A DNA stretch of 64,000 nucleotides, from contig JBBELK010000529.1 in the NCBI GenBank assembly GCA_037783545.1, positions 310,001 through 374,000 on the forward strand, given 5' to 3'. The notes under the pieces are model-generated. The model ran no database searches and had not been told where the DNA came from. It saw only the letters and a list, made by a program, of their open reading frames with translations. The position numbers and the translations under genes were made by a program. The DNA is from Henricia sp. BOLD:AAB3569 (Eukaryota > Echinodermata > Asteroidea > Spinulosida > Echinasteridae). This document shows, one piece after another, positions 43,560 to 54,881 of the stretch. Numbering within the stretch: the first letter of the stretch is position 1; each line of letters opens with the position of its first letter.

Positions 43560-44404
43560 TTATAGACTGCTCCCCGGTTTGTAAGATCACTTGCATGTAT
43601 TCCACTTAACACATACTTTAAGTAAAAGTAGAATTACCAGTCTTGCAGTCCCTACTTGGCTGCGTGGGTTTTTCTCCAGGAGATTTCCCTGGGGGTTTTC
43701 CTCCCACTTCTAAAACAGCATCTCCTTCTTCGTCATCTCAAGTTGACAATAAAGTGAAGTTAAAGCTAATACCGCATATACATTATTGGAAAGGGGCGTT
43801 ATTTCCACTCGTGATTAGAAGCTCATGTTGATAAAACTGCCCTGTGACACTTCTGAAAACTTGAAAAATCCATGCATAGTTTTGTGTTGAGTTGAATGGT
43901 AAAAACGTCTTCTGCAAAAGGCCTTTATTTTTAGAAAACCAGTTGTTAATTTCTCACACAAAATACCATTTCGGATTGAAATAAAACCACGTTATGTTTG
44001 GTACCATTGTTATAAACACTTTTAGTATAAGGTATTTCTTGTCAACTCGTGAAAAAATATTGGGGTCACTGCAAATGATGTGTTCTACTTTTAATGGCAT
44101 AAAGGTCCTTAGTGACCAACAAAGATCCGGTGCGTGACATGCCACGCGTGTCACCGGGAACGAGTTGGGGTGAAGAATAATAAAACAAAGGTCACACGCA
44201 TTGAACTTTCATTCACTGAGCACGGTATATGACGCGCGCGTTGATTCCTTAATTAATTCGGCTCGTGTGAGAGAAAAGTGGCGCATGTCTTCTAGTAAGT
44301 GTCGCTATTTCATTTTAATCATTACTGGGCCAAAGGGTGAACTTCTTTGCCCGCGCATGCGTACCTTGTGATTATGAACTCGCTCATTACAACAAAGGGG
44401 TATC
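43560..44404. other. intron DNA: SINE 3 tail, R-C copy, unassigned
   Basis: Bases 43640-43745 hold the 3' part of SINE family 3 (plus). Bases 43845-44100 hold a reverse R-C copy (CCATGCATAGTTTTGTGTTG, TTGTTAATTTCTCACAC, CTTGTCAACTCGTGAAAAA). The remainder is unassigned. Confidence 0.7.
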
Positions 44405-44665
44405 GTGGGGTACCGTGGCCGAATGGTTTAGGTCGTTGGCTCGGAACAGGAGTGAAAACTTGGTGTTGTGGGTTCGATACCCGACCGTGGTACCTGTGTC
44501 CTTGAGCAAGGCACTCAACCACAATTGCTCCATCCTTCAGAAGGGATGTAAAGACGTTAGCCCAGTGTGTTGTGTAACGCACTTAAAAGATCACAGAGCA
44601 TTCTTTCGTAAAGAGTAAGGAGATTACCCGGTGTCTCTGGCCGTCGGCTGCCAATGGCGCCACCC
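44405..44665 (+). mobile_element. SINE family 2, best-preserved copy
   Basis: The tRNA-like head GTACCGTGGCCGAATGGTTT (A box) and GGGTTCGATACCCGACCGTG (B box) suggests a Ser- or Leu-type tRNA ancestor. It is followed by CCTTGAGCAAGGCACTCAAC, CATCCTTCAGAAGGGATGTA, GTGTAACGCACTTAAAAGAT and GGTGTCTCTGGCCG. The pol III promoter boxes are intact, so it may still be transcribed. Confidence 0.9.
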
Positions 44666-45428
44666 ATGCACCCATGTATCTCGATGTTTAGGTGGAATAC
44701 GTTTGTAAGCTTCATGCAATTCATCCTACTGGCTGCGAAGTAAAGTTAATTGAACCCATTAAATAAATAAAAAATCACATCAATTATATTTAAATGCCTA
44801 CGCATAGAGATAGAATTGACTTTGAATTGCATGTCGATGTTATAACCACAAAACATCAACTTGTCATCAGTTAAATTTCCTGTCGAATTCGATCGCTTTA
44901 ACCTATTTCAATCATGCCGAAGCCCGCTAGTTGTCTCCGGACTCAAAAAAGGGGTAGAAATAAAACCTCTTCACTTGGAAGGGACGATGGGTTTGACTGA
45001 TTTGACCGATTACGCGGGAATGTGGTGTGGGCGTAAATCTTTATCTCATCGCGCCGGGAGAACCTCATCGTCTGCCCCCTCAGAGGGACTCGGTACGCCC
45101 GCTCGATCGTCCTGTACCCGTTAAGAGAAACGACGAATGATAAATTCATCGGTGCGAACCCTACTTTTTTTCTTCCAATTCTATTCTTTTCCCTTTCTGT
45201 CAAGCAATTTTATCAAATGAAATCGATTCCTACCCATCTCCTATATCGATAGTTTGGCCGGGAAATGTCAGAAGCCAACCCACTCAGAAATGGCCTGATT
45301 TCAGTCGCCCGCTTTTCTTAGAAATTTTCTAAAGAAAAGGCGTGGGACTTTTGAAAGTTCCCTTTCACGGGACTCCGTTTTCAACCATGTCCCCAGAATC
45401 AGTTCTATATAATGTAATTGTTGATTGG
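44666..45428. other. intron DNA, no recognised feature
   Basis: Unassigned. Frames of 86-87 codons on both strands at 44861-45203 overlap each other and lack splice sites. Confidence 0.4.
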
Positions 45429-45512
45429 GGGTGGTACCAGACTACTTTGGAACGAGGCTCGAAACGCATATGCGTTCAGAACCTCGTTTTAAAGTAGTCT
45501 GGCACCATCACA
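45429..45512. repeat. near-perfect palindrome, about 40-base arms, almost no loop
   Basis: The centre is ACGCATATGCGT at 45464-45475. Outward, GGTACCAGACTACTTTGGAA and CGAGGCTCGAA pair with TTCAGAACCTCG and TTTTAAAGTAGTCTGGCACC. Confidence 0.85.
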
Positions 45513-45606
45513 TCAGTCGCCACTTTACTCAAAACGTATCCAAGGGACACGACTTTAAAAAAATGAGACACGATTAAAAAAATATGGGGAAGGAGACAGC
45601 ATAGTA

Positions 45607-45745
45607 TAGACCCTTTACACCGGCGGCCATGACATGGGGCAGGTTTTCGTATTTAAATGATGTGACAATAGATCCACAAGGTGCCTACTCATGCATGACA
45701 CGCGATGACAATGCAGCTGCCCCCTGTCATGGCCGCCTATGCAAG
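45607..45745. mobile_element. R-A MITE-like element, copy 3
   Basis: TAGACCCTTTACACCGGCGG and GGCCGCCTATGCAAG bound it; the interior shares ATTTAAATGATGTGACAATA and GATCCACAAGGTG with copy 1. Unassigned intron sequence follows to 46589. Confidence 0.8.
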
Positions 45746-46589
45746 TTGTGCGAACAACTTGAAAGCACTGCGATCTCAATAGACTGGGGCTCCGACATGT
45801 TGTACAAAAATACTATAAATCAAAATTCAGCTATATAGGAAGTTCCATAATAATGGTCTGTCAATCCAACAAGTTGTCAGTTTCCAACAATTCTTCGGAA
45901 TTATATCATCAAATGTATTGTTCCCTCATGGGGCGCGTAGGAAGGAATTTGGTGGGTTCGATATGGAATCAAATAAACTCCCCCATAATTGACAATAATG
46001 TGGATTGTAACGACAATAATACAATAGTCAGCGAAGTAGCAAATTGAGAGACATTAGTCCAAGCACGAATGCAGGTATTTTCACCAAGGGACTCGTTCAA
46101 GCGGTTACACAGCCCAACCCAAGAGACCCTCCGCAAGACTGCACGGACGATCATTATATTTATTACCGGAAAGTTAATGAATACAATCGGGCAAATATGA
46201 GCGCGCCGGGCCGCCGGAGGGAGTTGTCCTACACGGAATCGCAGCCGGGGCAACCGGCAACCTTATTCCTCGGAAAATTAATCACCGTCTTAATGGATTT
46301 TTGTTTTCAGTTGCAAAGTATTTTTCCTTCGATACTGAATTTTTAGGCGAAGCATGAAATGACATGTTGATAAAAGACGGGTTAAACACACTCAAAGCTA
46401 TGCTTCGAAATGGTTCAATTGCTAAACCAGCCAGCAATTTATCCCAAAATTTGTCACTATACATGTATACTGCCAAACTGGTTCCTAATGAGGGCAAAAT
46501 AATTACCATTTTTTCACGAGGAATAGTATGAGTTTTTGAACGATATGGATGTGAAAGTAAACACACACACACGTATAATATTATGTACA

Positions 46590-46985
46590 GGTTTAAAGGA
46601 GCGTGTCCATGTCACATTTTTGACGTACCCCTTCCTCTGCCCCGCCCCCCGCCCCCATATTTTTCCATATTTTGGCAAGGCCTCATGGCTTTGGGGTTAT
46701 ATTGTTTGGTAAAATGTGGGACAATTTGACGTCTTGATAGCGGAGTATATATACAAAGGCTGGGCGAACGTTACGCCTTCTGTCTTGCCATCTCGGCGTG
46801 TGTAGACTCTACTCAAGTCACCAAATCCATCAAATTCACGAGGCCTTGTCAGAAGGCTAAACTGGAGATAGCAAATTTCTCGTTTTCTTCACATGGATAG
46901 TATTTTGGATAGGTATTTTATAATTATTAGCTTAGAACGAAATCCATTTTCTAGAAGAATCTGAACACGCTCCTTTAATTTTTGT
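46590..46985 (+). repeat. R-I copy with a second repeat inside
   Basis: R-I ends (GAGCGTGTCCATGTCACATT and CTGAACACGCTCCTTTAA) enclose a 190-base segment (46674-46860: GGCAAGGCCTCATGGCTTTG to GAGGCCTTGTCAGAAGGC) that recurs at 60891-61012. It lies after a CCGCCCCCCGCCCCC run. Confidence 0.75.
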
Positions 46986-47081
46986 TAAATTTGTTATCGT
47001 ATATTTGCTTAGCATGTTGCAACATTTCGATTCATTTCCCTCGGTTTAACACTTTAGTTGAAATAAATATTTACAACATCA

Positions 47082-47224
47082 GGGCTGCGTTCTAAACACG
47101 CGAACATTGCAAACGTTTGCATCGTTCGCCAACAACTGGTACCCGGCTTTACATAGACGTGTGCACAAAAGCACTGAAACCAGTGGCGAACGTTGGCAAC
47201 GTTCGCGTGTTTGGAACGCAGTCC
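47082..47224. mobile_element. foldback MITE
   Basis: Ends GGGCTGCGTTCTAAACACGC (plus GAAC) and GTTCGCGTGTTTGGAACGCAGTCC are inverted. Inside, TTGCATCGTTCGCCA pairs with TGGCGAACGTTGGCAA. The GGCTGCGTTC end resembles the outer element at 23703. Confidence 0.85.
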
Positions 47225-47607
47225 TGGTCATCTCTGTTCTATAAACAAAATGTTATCATGCAAAATGATTTATAAAAAGTCAACGAAGCTTGCCGTTTTT
47301 ATACTCAAAGCGTTAACCGATAATGTATGACCGTATAGTCGATATTTTGAATAATTTATTTGTCATTGTGGCTTTGGGATTTCCAAAACGCCGCATCTCA
47401 GGTCGGGTCAAATCTATTTTGGGAAACTCACGGGGATTTAAAACGCCGATTTCTGGCTGGATAACAAGCGGTTGGCGCGCCGGGGAAATATTAGTGGATG
47501 TGCCACTTGATCGCCGTCGTGACTGACATGTATATCGGGGAGTCGGCGAGATGGATATTGCTTCTATTCAGCAGATCCTTCGAGTTGGATAAAAACCACA
47601 CTCAACA

Positions 47608-47710
47608 GACCGATCCAGTAAGCCCCGCCCACCTAGTAACGCGTCTAGCAAATTTAAAATAATTGGTCGGTGGAAATTTCGGGGGCGGGGCTTACACGCT
47701 TTTAGGTCGG
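47608..47710. mobile_element. small inverted-repeat element
   Basis: GACCGATCCAGTAAGCCCCG and CGGGGCTTACACGCTTTTAG, ending GTCGG, are imperfect inverted repeats around TAAAATAATTGGTCGG. Confidence 0.65.
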
Positions 47711-47784
47711 TATATTCTTCACCTTGAGTAGAGACTAGAGACTATACGGCTTCATCCACTGTTTTAACAACATACTCGTTAAGG

Positions 47785-48930
47785 TTACGTGTTAGTGTAA
47801 CAGATATATTAACATGTTTGTTAATTCGGTCCTTTGTATTAATCTGGGCCCTAACCGAATGTCGAGGTTAACACCATGTTACAAAATATGCTTACATGTT
47901 AACAGCAGGCCTGTGGCCAATTTCATGGCGCTGCTAAGCACAAAAATTTGCTTAGCACAGGATTTATTAGCTTTATAAAAAGGATTACAAGCCACAATTA
48001 TAAGCCAACTTGTGTTCTTCGCTTACTATTTTGGCTGGCAATCCATTTTTTGCAAAATAAAGCAAACAAATCACGTGCTAAGCGAATTGTTGTGCTTAGC
48101 AGCGCCATGAAATTGGCCCCTGGTTACTTGTTGAGATCACAATTCTGTGTGTTATGTGTGAGTGTTAGTGTAACAGATCTTTTAGCAGATCTGTCGCAGC
48201 TCGGTATTAATCTGGACCCCTAAACTGAATGTCGAGGTTAACACCATGTTGGGTTTAGTTCCCGGACAGATCTGTTATAACAAGACATCTCAGAAAATCT
48301 CAAAGTAGTATAGAGAAGTTTCAAGACTGAATTATGACCTGCGGTTCGTGTTACACGGGGTTAACCACTAAGAGATTAAAATAAAAGTGTTCATAGAGCC
48401 GAAAATGTCTCAATAATTGTGGGTAAAATTCCAAAGGATGTATTGAAAACTTAACTCAATTTTGTTAAGAATCACAAAAAGTTCAAAAACTAAATCAAAA
48501 GTAACACCATCCCTTCGTTCAGATTTAGTTAACATATTTGTTAGTACTTGCATGATATGTAACGCTAATATGTCCTTAACATAATGTTAACACCGAGTTA
48601 ACACGGTGTTTGTTTTGAGGTCACGATTCCGATTAAGTTAATAAGCAAATTTGTTAAAAGATACGTTACACTAACATGATATTTAACACTATCATGTCCT
48701 AAACATCATTTGTTAACATCAAGTTAACGCAGTGTTTGTTCCAAGGTCACAATTTCGATCCAATTAATTAACATATCTATTAACAATCTGTTGAACTATA
48801 TAACATGAGACGTAACACTAACATGTCTTAAGCATCACGTTAACGCCGTGTTTGTTCTGGGGTCACAATTCCGATTCTGTTACCAAATCTGTTAACAGAT
48901 ATGTTGACTAACACTAAAACGTATAACACA
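47785..48930. repeat. degenerate GTTAAC-rich tandem repeat with an R-G insert
   Basis: The motifs GTTAACACCATGTT, GTAACAGAT-TTTAACA, TCACAATTCCGATT and TGTTTGTT recur at irregular 90-190 base spacing. The block GTTAGTGTAACAGAT...TTAATCTGG...ACCGAATGTCGAGGTTAACACC appears at 47785 and again at 48162. Between them lies the R-G element 47910-48122. Confidence 0.7.
47910..48122. mobile_element. R-G MITE, intact
   Basis: GGCCAATTTCATGGCGCTGC (then TAAGCACAA) is mirrored by TTGTGCTTAGCAGCGCCATG followed by AAATTGGCC. Arms are about 32 bases. I associate similar ends with sea star gene introns; this is recollection. Confidence 0.85.
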
Positions 48931-51119
48931 CACTGTTTCTAATACCATCTATAATGAATAATCTCCGAGAATTATTGTCTCCTATAATAAATATAGTCTC
49001 AAAGCACCCCTCATGCACACGTGTTTAGTCCGGAGGATTCTCCCATCTCCGGAGGATTCTTCCATCTCCGGCAAATCGTTGTCAGTGCCGCGGTGACTCA
49101 ATATTCAGTCAACGTGCCGACTCGTTCCCACATCTTTTTAATCTTTTTTTTTTAACTATAGCCACCCTCACACATCTTCCCAAACGCCCATTCCCGTCTG
49201 TCAATATCCCTCTTATTAAGTTCCGGTCCTCGACGCTTTCGCAGTCGGATAGTGTTGTTTTAACCGCTCGCGTTTAGCTACGTTTGCTTATTTTTAGTAC
49301 AGACTTGGAGCTTTATCGCACCGATTCTGCCCGAAGAAGACTGTTATACATCGCCCCTATCCATCAACCTCTTTAAAAAAACCTTTTTAGATAAACCTTT
49401 CATCGGAAAGCCGAAAAGCAAATAAGATAACAATATTTTTAGAAATCGACCCAATGCTCGAGTCATCTCTTTCACCTCGTAGCGATTTTCACGACGTCAA
49501 CTAGCGGATAAAGCGAAGAAAACGCCTTCCGTGTGTACGATAACAAAATCGTCAAAACATTAAAAGGTAGATTGCATGATTGGAAAACTGTTACAAACAG
49601 CGTTATCTCCATGTGTGATTGAGGATGTGTGTGATAAAAACCGGCCTGTGTATAAGTCAGCTCAGTAAATCATCTACGTTCCGAGAAAACAATGAAAAAC
49701 TGTGTCCATGCTTTCGAAAAACCGTGCGAAGCCACTATCCTATTTAGGCTGGTTCCCTGTATAGTGCACGGAATATGGAGTCATAATATTCCGCAGTTAC
49801 TGTAGTCAAGGGTTAGGGAATTAAGAAATCGATGCCGTGCTTAATTTTAAGGCGGCGTGGTGGCGGGATTACGAATTGGTCTGACGATCGCATGGCCAAT
49901 TTGTTACGTTGGTCGGCTGGCGGAGTGCCTAGGGTTCTTGTATTGCTGACAAGACAAACATTTTATTTCTGGTGTTTGGGAAATAATGCGCCGGACAAAA
50001 TCTGGCAGTGGTTTTAGCAAAACCAAAAAAAGAAACGCAATTTGATCGACCAATCACCTTGGAATCGATTTCACGACTGTTCCGCTTCAGTGGTTTCGTC
50101 CAGGCCGAAGTGGACCTGTTTGAATAAAGTGATTCCCACAGCATTGAAATGTGACGTTTCCTATTTCTGGGAGAATCCAGTAGTTAAGGGCTCTCAGAAA
50201 TATCATTTTGTTCGTTTTCAACCTGATTAGATATACACCTGCGTGGGATGACATGGCCTCTGGAGTCGTGCGTCTCAAAAACCAGGAATTCGCGGAGGCA
50301 CTTCAGTAGAGTGGCGCACCCTGCCTTAGCGTCTCTTATGGAGGCTCGTGTATAGTCAACCTAACTGGCCGATAACATTATGTTACATCTCCCAGCCTCT
50401 TTGATCTTTTGATAATTTGCGTTTCCAACTTTTAACCGTCTGTGAAAAGGCTCCTATAGGGCCTAGGGCCCTATATCCCTTCCAGTGTTTAAACAAAATG
50501 TCTCGCTTAGCCTTACAAATTTATAACATTTGTGAACATTTATTCAAATTGCTTCCGTGGAACATAAAATGAAATGTCAACATTAATCTTGCGAGCAGAA
50601 TATCATTTTCGATTGAATAATTGGTTTGGGCATGTCAACCTCTCTCTTGCTAAACTGCGATAGTCATTTTGTACTCTATCTATATGGCGATATGGATAAC
50701 TTTATTATTCTCTGTCAGATCGCAAAATAGTCTGAACATGTAAATTACTTGGGTACAGAGAAACCGGACCGCGGCTTGCGGCAGGAGTAATATATACATT
50801 CCCATCAACCGCTGCCAAATCCATCTATCATCAGCTACCTAGTAGTGACGTCATTAAGGCATGTCTTGAATCTACGGTTTCCAGCAATTTTCTTCTAAGA
50901 TTACACCTAAATGTGCCTCGAGTGTTTATCCTCCGAAGCTAAGATGACAGTGCAATCACTATGCAGTCACTATATACCGAATCTTTTTTGTCATTTTCCC
51001 CCGGGCGTTCTTGAGGCTACTATATATTACCACGCGTTAGTACAGTGACCACAGCTACAGGGAGCAATTTTTTTCTTTATTTCCTTGATATTTTGGTTTA
51101 TTTTGAAGGCCACACGCTC
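48931..51119. other. intron DNA; R-B copy at 49568-49810, rest unassigned
   Basis: R-B (plus) occupies 49568-49810 (GATTGGAAAACTGTTACAAA to ACGGAATATGGAGTCATAAT). A short direct repeat CTCCGGAGGATTCT occurs at 49030-49060. A TGACGTCA lies at 50846. No exon signals were found. Confidence 0.5.
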
Positions 51120-51615
51120 ATTACAGGAGCGTGACAATAGGTCACATTTTTAAAGCCCCCATTTTCCCCAGGGTGTTGAAGTCTTGCTACCATATCATGT
51201 CATATTTTTCTCATTATATACCATTCTGAATTTCGCGCCTTCAATGCGTATAGACCGTATCGAATAGCCGTGGGGCAGTTTCTTTGTTCCTTGAGGACAT
51301 GCATGGTTGCACATATTGTGCTTCCATTGTTGAACGGTTTAAGTAACAAAAGGTGCCCCACGAAATGGCGGCTATTCGATACGGTCTATATTTCCAAGGA
51401 TATCGTCAAAAATCCACCGAAGTTTAGTAAACTAATTTTATTTACAGTGATTACACCAACCTTTTTGCTTCCACATCCATATTGGAGATAGCAAATTTTC
51501 CGCCCCGCCGTCCCCCCGCCCCCGCCCCCGCCCCCGCCCCCAAGGATAGTCTTTTGGGGAAGTATGATTGTTAGGTTAGAACGAAATCCATTTTCTGGAA
51601 AAATCTTAACAAGCT
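51120..51615 (+). repeat. R-I copy with nested R-J MITE and C-rich run
   Basis: R-I blocks flank an R-J element at 51251-51388 (TAGACCGTATCGAATAGCC, right-end GGCTATTCGATACGGTCTA) inserted at a duplicated TA. The R-I consensus CGTATATATTT is restored by removing it. At 51500-51541 the R-I CCCGTTCTTTCCC segment is expanded to a CCCCCG run. Confidence 0.8.
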
Positions 51616-52220
51616 CCTTTAATTCTATTTAAAAAAACAGTTTCTTCCGACAAACCAATCCGAGTACCAATCAAAAGTAATACATGTACAGTTGGCATGC
51701 GATTTTAGCTGGTAACCCGTTTTTGCTGCATCGCGCAATTTTTCTGTGCTAAGCAATAATTCCTACTAAATATTACATGTAGAAAAAATACTGCTTATAG
51801 TGCAGTAATAATAAACAGAACATGAGTATTCCCATAATTGCGCAGAACTTCACAGGAGCAGTAACCCTATAAGGGTGCATCGCACTAAATCGGGCTCCAT
51901 ATTAACCAATACTAATGCCAATTCAAAAATCATTCAAATATACTTAAAAGTCTCACAGCGTCTCGTGAACATATAAGCAAAATACAAATTGACGTTTACT
52001 CAGCCGTGCTAGAAAATATTTGCGCCGCAAATTTGTTTTTACTTCTCTTGGGCCAACCGAACGTGACAATTGCTCGCGGTTACAAAATAAAATTGTCAAA
52101 TGAAGCGCAAAGTCTCCGTGCCACTTCTACACGTCGCGAAATCGTGATGGCACCACTGAACTATATACCATAGACTAGCAAGCGACTCTCTGAGCGGAGC
52201 AACCGTCCGCCATTTAATTA
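51616..52220. other. intron DNA, no recognised feature
   Basis: AT-rich and unassigned. Confidence 0.4.
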
Positions 52221-52327
52221 GCCGCCTTTCCTTATAGGTCCGTTTTTCATCCGTCTTTTGTACGTTGCGTTTGCGCTGCGCTCGTCCGGGCGCAAACGGA
52301 TGAAAAATGGACCTAAGAAAAGGCGGC
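52221..52327. mobile_element. hairpin with about 35-base arms
   Basis: GCCGCCTTTCCTTATAGGTC and CGTTTTTCATCCG pair with CGGATGAAAAATGGACCTAA and GAAAAGGCGGC. The middle (GTTGCGTTTGCGCTGCGCTC) has a second small palindrome. R-H sequence follows at 52375-52475, then at 52490-52745 the reverse copy of the 31000-31265 repeat. Confidence 0.8.
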
Positions 52328-53224
52328 TTGAGACAATGCATTACATAGTGTACTACTTTCACTATAGAGTATGTGTGTTAAGTGGAATGCATGCGATCGT
52401 ATGGACCGAAAACCAGTCTAAACAAAGCATTGTCTTGCCTGAAGCAAGATGGCCGATGATGGCTTCAATTAGCCTTTTGCGTGTAACATTTGCAAAATGG
52501 CGGGTGCTCCCGAATTCTCCACTTTCAAATTGAGGTGCAGTTTAGAAAGTCACATAATACTATACTGCCTAGCAACCAACGGTCTGGTTGCCATTCTCTC
52601 CTACGGTGAACACAGTATTGATTCTGTACTTTACACCTGCCGCGTGCACCACATAGCAACACAAACTTAGTCTGGTCAAGTGGATGTTAATTGTGCATGT
52701 GAAAGGAAGTACGTCAGTACACCAGACGCTATTTATGCGAAACAAGCAAAAGGCTACAATTCTCTAGTCAGCTACAGTTTTCCATTGTGTATATAGATCA
52801 GTGGATGACACATTATGTACAACGGGCACTCTATTATGTTTCGTGCATAAGCAAATCTCGGGAGATAACTTCACACGAGTAACTCATCAGTAAATAGTGC
52901 GGCGAAACGACTGGAGTTGCGTCCCTAAAGGATAAGTGATGTAGACAGCCCGTGGCAGCCGGGAGAACTATATTTTAAAACCTGTATACGGGGTTTGCAA
53001 GCATCAAACTAAACTGACAAAATTATTACCGCATGTTATTTTTATTTTGAGTGAAAGATAGTTATGACTTGAACGGTCGTGTGAAATCATGATGCATGGT
53101 GTGCCGTCATTCTCAAGAAGAAAAGTGGAATTTATTCACCCTAACACTCCTCAATCCTCCAAAATCAATATTTTACATAGACCTGACCCTAAAGGGAGTT
53201 TGGGTTAAACTAGGGATGAGATAA

Positions 53225-53310
53225 CATTCATATGGGCCTTATCGGGATTCGAATCCGAGACCTTTGACTCGCCGGGCAGATGCTCTACCATCAGCTCAGT
53301 GAAATTTCTG
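53225..53310 (-). mobile_element. SINE family 1 head with intact A and B boxes
   Basis: On the minus strand: TGAGCTGATGGTAGAGCATC (A box), TGCCCGGCGAGTCAAAGG, TCTCGGATTCGAATCCCGAT (B box), AAGGCCCATATG and TCTCATCCC. This is the only copy here retaining both boxes. The acceptor-stem pairing needed for a tRNA gene is not evident. Bases 52746-53194 are unassigned. Confidence 0.75.
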
Positions 53311-53607
53311 TTTAACTAGCCATTACCTATTAACATCTGGATTTTCCACAAATACTACACCCATTTTTTACAAAAGATGGCACTAAAATAGAAAAATATC
53401 TAACAAACCTGATACAATTTCATAATATCTGCACTCAAATCGCCGGTTACTTAAAATTCGCAATCGCCCAGAGATCGGGAATCGATTCTTCAAAATTTCG
53501 ATTTCCAACTTAGAATCGATTCTAATCGAATCAAGGGAGGATTCCCAAATCTCTTATTCACCGGTTTGTTTGCTGCCACCAAGCGTCTCAAGGGTCTCCC
53601 ATTAGTG

Positions 53608-53888
53608 TAGACTGGTCCCCTGTCCATGTGCGCTACGCTGGTCTCCGCTATAATACAAGGACAGGCACACGCCGAGCAATAACCACGCGTGATTGGTCGT
53701 TGTATTCAATATATGCATGATAAATTTTTAGACTTAGTTCAACGACGAGTGAATTTCCCAATCGTTAATTTTTTATAAACCTCCAGAAATTCCTGGATAT
53801 TTATGGCAAACATGGCGGTGTGTGGCCGCGTGTGTAGTGTCCTCATACGACGAAGGGGAAGTAAATATGAGGACATGGAACCAGTCTA
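53608..53888. mobile_element. hAT-like MITE with 9-base target duplication
   Basis: Ends TAGACTGGTCCCCTGTCCAT and GACATGGAACCAGTCTA are inverted. CCATTAGTG flanks it on both sides (53599-53607 and 53889-53897). The ends match the element at 29165-29513. Confidence 0.85.
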
Positions 53889-54470
53889 CCATTAGTGTTT
53901 ATTCCATGACCCGACAAACCCCAATTTTGGTACCGTTGCCCTATTTATCGTGTGGCAAGGCTATTTCCGTCAAAATTTAGATGACAGTTTTAACCCGTGT
54001 TAGAAAACCCGTCAAGTCTTACGCTATGCGGAGTATTCGCGGATGGAATTACTTATACTTTTCAAGTAGAAGATAATTATATTCATAAGCCTGTCCAGAT
54101 TTCTCGTTCGCGTCTCATTGCTATGCAAAAAAATGGCGCGCATTGCACATTCAGAAGCATTTTGATTTTGATCTCCCGAGACGGCCGAAGTCGTGCCCGG
54201 GTCTCAGGCCGTAACAATATTCACGAATCGAGGGCAGTTGTTATTGTTATCTTGCGCAGAATCCCTTTTGAGATATTCAACCAGGTATCGGTCCATCTCG
54301 GGATGGAACTGTTATCAAGTACAGGTCCAGCTTAAGTTTCTATAAGATTTTGCGAGATTACGTACTTCCCAGCGATATTTTCTTTCCCAGCGATATTTTC
54401 TTTTCCGCGCTAGTTTCGGCCATATTGTCTCTGGTTAGTGCGCCATATTTTTTATTCATTTGTTAGAGCC

Positions 54471-54769
54471 CCAATACATCATTTGCAATATGCCCAAAAT
54501 TTTACTTCACGAGTTGACAAGAAAAATCCGACTGAAACTGTTGATATCAATGGCAACAAACACCACATGATATTTCCGTGTAAAATGGTACCTTTGTGGG
54601 AGAAATTACCAACTGAAGGTGCTTTTTCAAACGTATGCAGAATTCTTTTTTACCATTCATTCAAGTATTACTGTATCTATGTGGCTGAAATTTCTACAAG
54701 GCAGTTTATCGACATTATTGTTTAGTTATAATGCTGTTCTTGTTTTTAAACGTTTTCCAATTATGTGAC
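54471..54769 (+). repeat. R-C copy ending 23 bases before an exon
   Basis: CCCAATACATCATTTGCAAT through AATGGTACCTTTGTGG, ACCAACTGAAGGTGC, TTTCTACAAGGCAGTTTATC to TTTTCCAATTATGTGAC. Directly after it comes a TTTTTTTTCTTTCCCCGTGCAG acceptor tract. Bases 53898-54470 are unassigned. Confidence 0.85.
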
Positions 54770-54792
54770 TTTTTTTTTCTTTCCCCGTGCAG

Positions 54793-54881
54793 ACTTCTCG
54801 ACGATGACGATGATAACTTGGATTCGTGTATAGCCGAGTACCTTGCCAACGGAGAAGCACAGTCTTTGGACCATCTACCCG
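54793..54881 (+). CDS. cytoplasmic tail exon 3 of the transmembrane gene
   Basis: Acceptor pyrimidine tract ending CCCCGTGCAG and donor CTACCCG|GTGAGT, both strong. The 89 bases take two carried-over bases in and leave one out. Reads R-LLDDDDDNLDSCIAEYLANG then EAQSLDHLP. A run of five Asp is followed by an amphipathic IAEYLANGEAQSLD stretch that could form a short helix. No known domain recognised. It is flanked on the 5' side by an R-C repeat that may supply the branch point. Unassigned intron of 543 bases follows. Confidence 0.85.

Noticed and set aside
53225..53310. Functional tRNA gene on the minus strand
   Set aside because: A and B boxes exist, but the acceptor stem does not pair and the sequence continues into SINE body.
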